Source: UBA1163 sp049513055 (GTDB lineage: Bacteria > Desulfobacterota > BSN033 > UBA1163). From it: a stretch of 42,915 bases of DNA. How positions within the stretch are numbered: position 1 is the stretch's first letter; the number at the start of each line of letters is the position of its first letter. Position numbers and translations under genes: made by a program. Below are positions 42,915 through 42,915 of the stretch, piece by piece. Location of the stretch: NCBI GenBank assembly GCA_049513055.1, contig JBEKWN010000042.1, positions 1 through 42,915 on the forward strand, in the 5' to 3' direction. Below the pieces are notes generated by a model that searched no databases, was not told where the DNA came from, and worked only from the letters and a program-made list of their open reading frames with translations.

Positions 42915-42915
42915 G

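Overview
This 42.9 kb window looks like a chromosomal contig from an anaerobic bacterium, most likely a Desulfobacterota (deltaproteobacterial) lineage. That placement is inferred from gene content: a tungsten-type aldehyde ferredoxin oxidoreductase with its polyferredoxin, indolepyruvate ferredoxin oxidoreductase IorAB, SelB, and a degenerate receiver protein next to valS. Intergenic palindromes of the kind common in that group point the same way. No rRNA, tRNA, CRISPR array, prophage or transposase gene was found.

Layout. (1) 1-7.4 kb, + strand: C-terminal part of a 2,3-cyclic-diphosphoglycerate-synthetase-like GTPase, a pseudo-receiver protein, valS (disrupted), gatC and gatA. (2) 6.9-11.5 kb, - strand: flavodoxin, cutA, and an operon of threonine aldolase fused in frame to a polyferredoxin, then the oxidoreductase. 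(3) 11.6-16.5 kb, +: a compact operon of a CARDB lipoprotein, rmuC, nitroreductase, HD hydrolase and radical SAM protein. (4) 16.6-26.3 kb, +: HU with clear promoter and terminator, selB, a TPR membrane protein, iorA-iorB with a strong terminator, a fused M16 peptidase and an OGG-type DNA glycosylase. (5) 26.7-40 kb: a DNA-repair or defence locus with an AddA-like helicase-nuclease, an AddB-like nuclease, RecD2 and a stub of a further RecB-like nuclease. It is interrupted at about 33-37.2 kb by toxin-antitoxin-like modules (MNT-HEPN, Fic, DUF433-DUF5615) separated by spacers built from the same repeat blocks. (6) 40-42.9 kb: a RodZ-like HTH membrane protein with palindromes inside its reading frame, then two nuclease-like genes bracketed by three copies of a short repeat. 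One of those two genes is frameshifted by a 25-bp tandem duplication. The window ends in a partial gene.

Three themes deserve attention. First, the 33-37 kb modules and the 40.7-42.5 kb genes both have cassette-like organisation: genes on one strand with homologous spacers that include a repeated intrinsic terminator. Second, two normally conserved proteins have lost about 90-100 bp of core sequence: ValRS lacks its HIGH motif with a frameshift, and threonine aldolase lacks the PLP-contacting His-x-Asp-Gly-Ala-Arg region in frame. These are either real gene decay or assembly collapse, and read mapping would settle it. Third, repeats enter coding sequence in several places: the aldolase-ferredoxin junction, the RodZ-like linker, the possible addB start and two gene stubs.

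The metabolic genes fit amino-acid and aldehyde oxidation with ferredoxin as electron carrier. All functions are read from sequence motifs alone and nothing was searched against a database.
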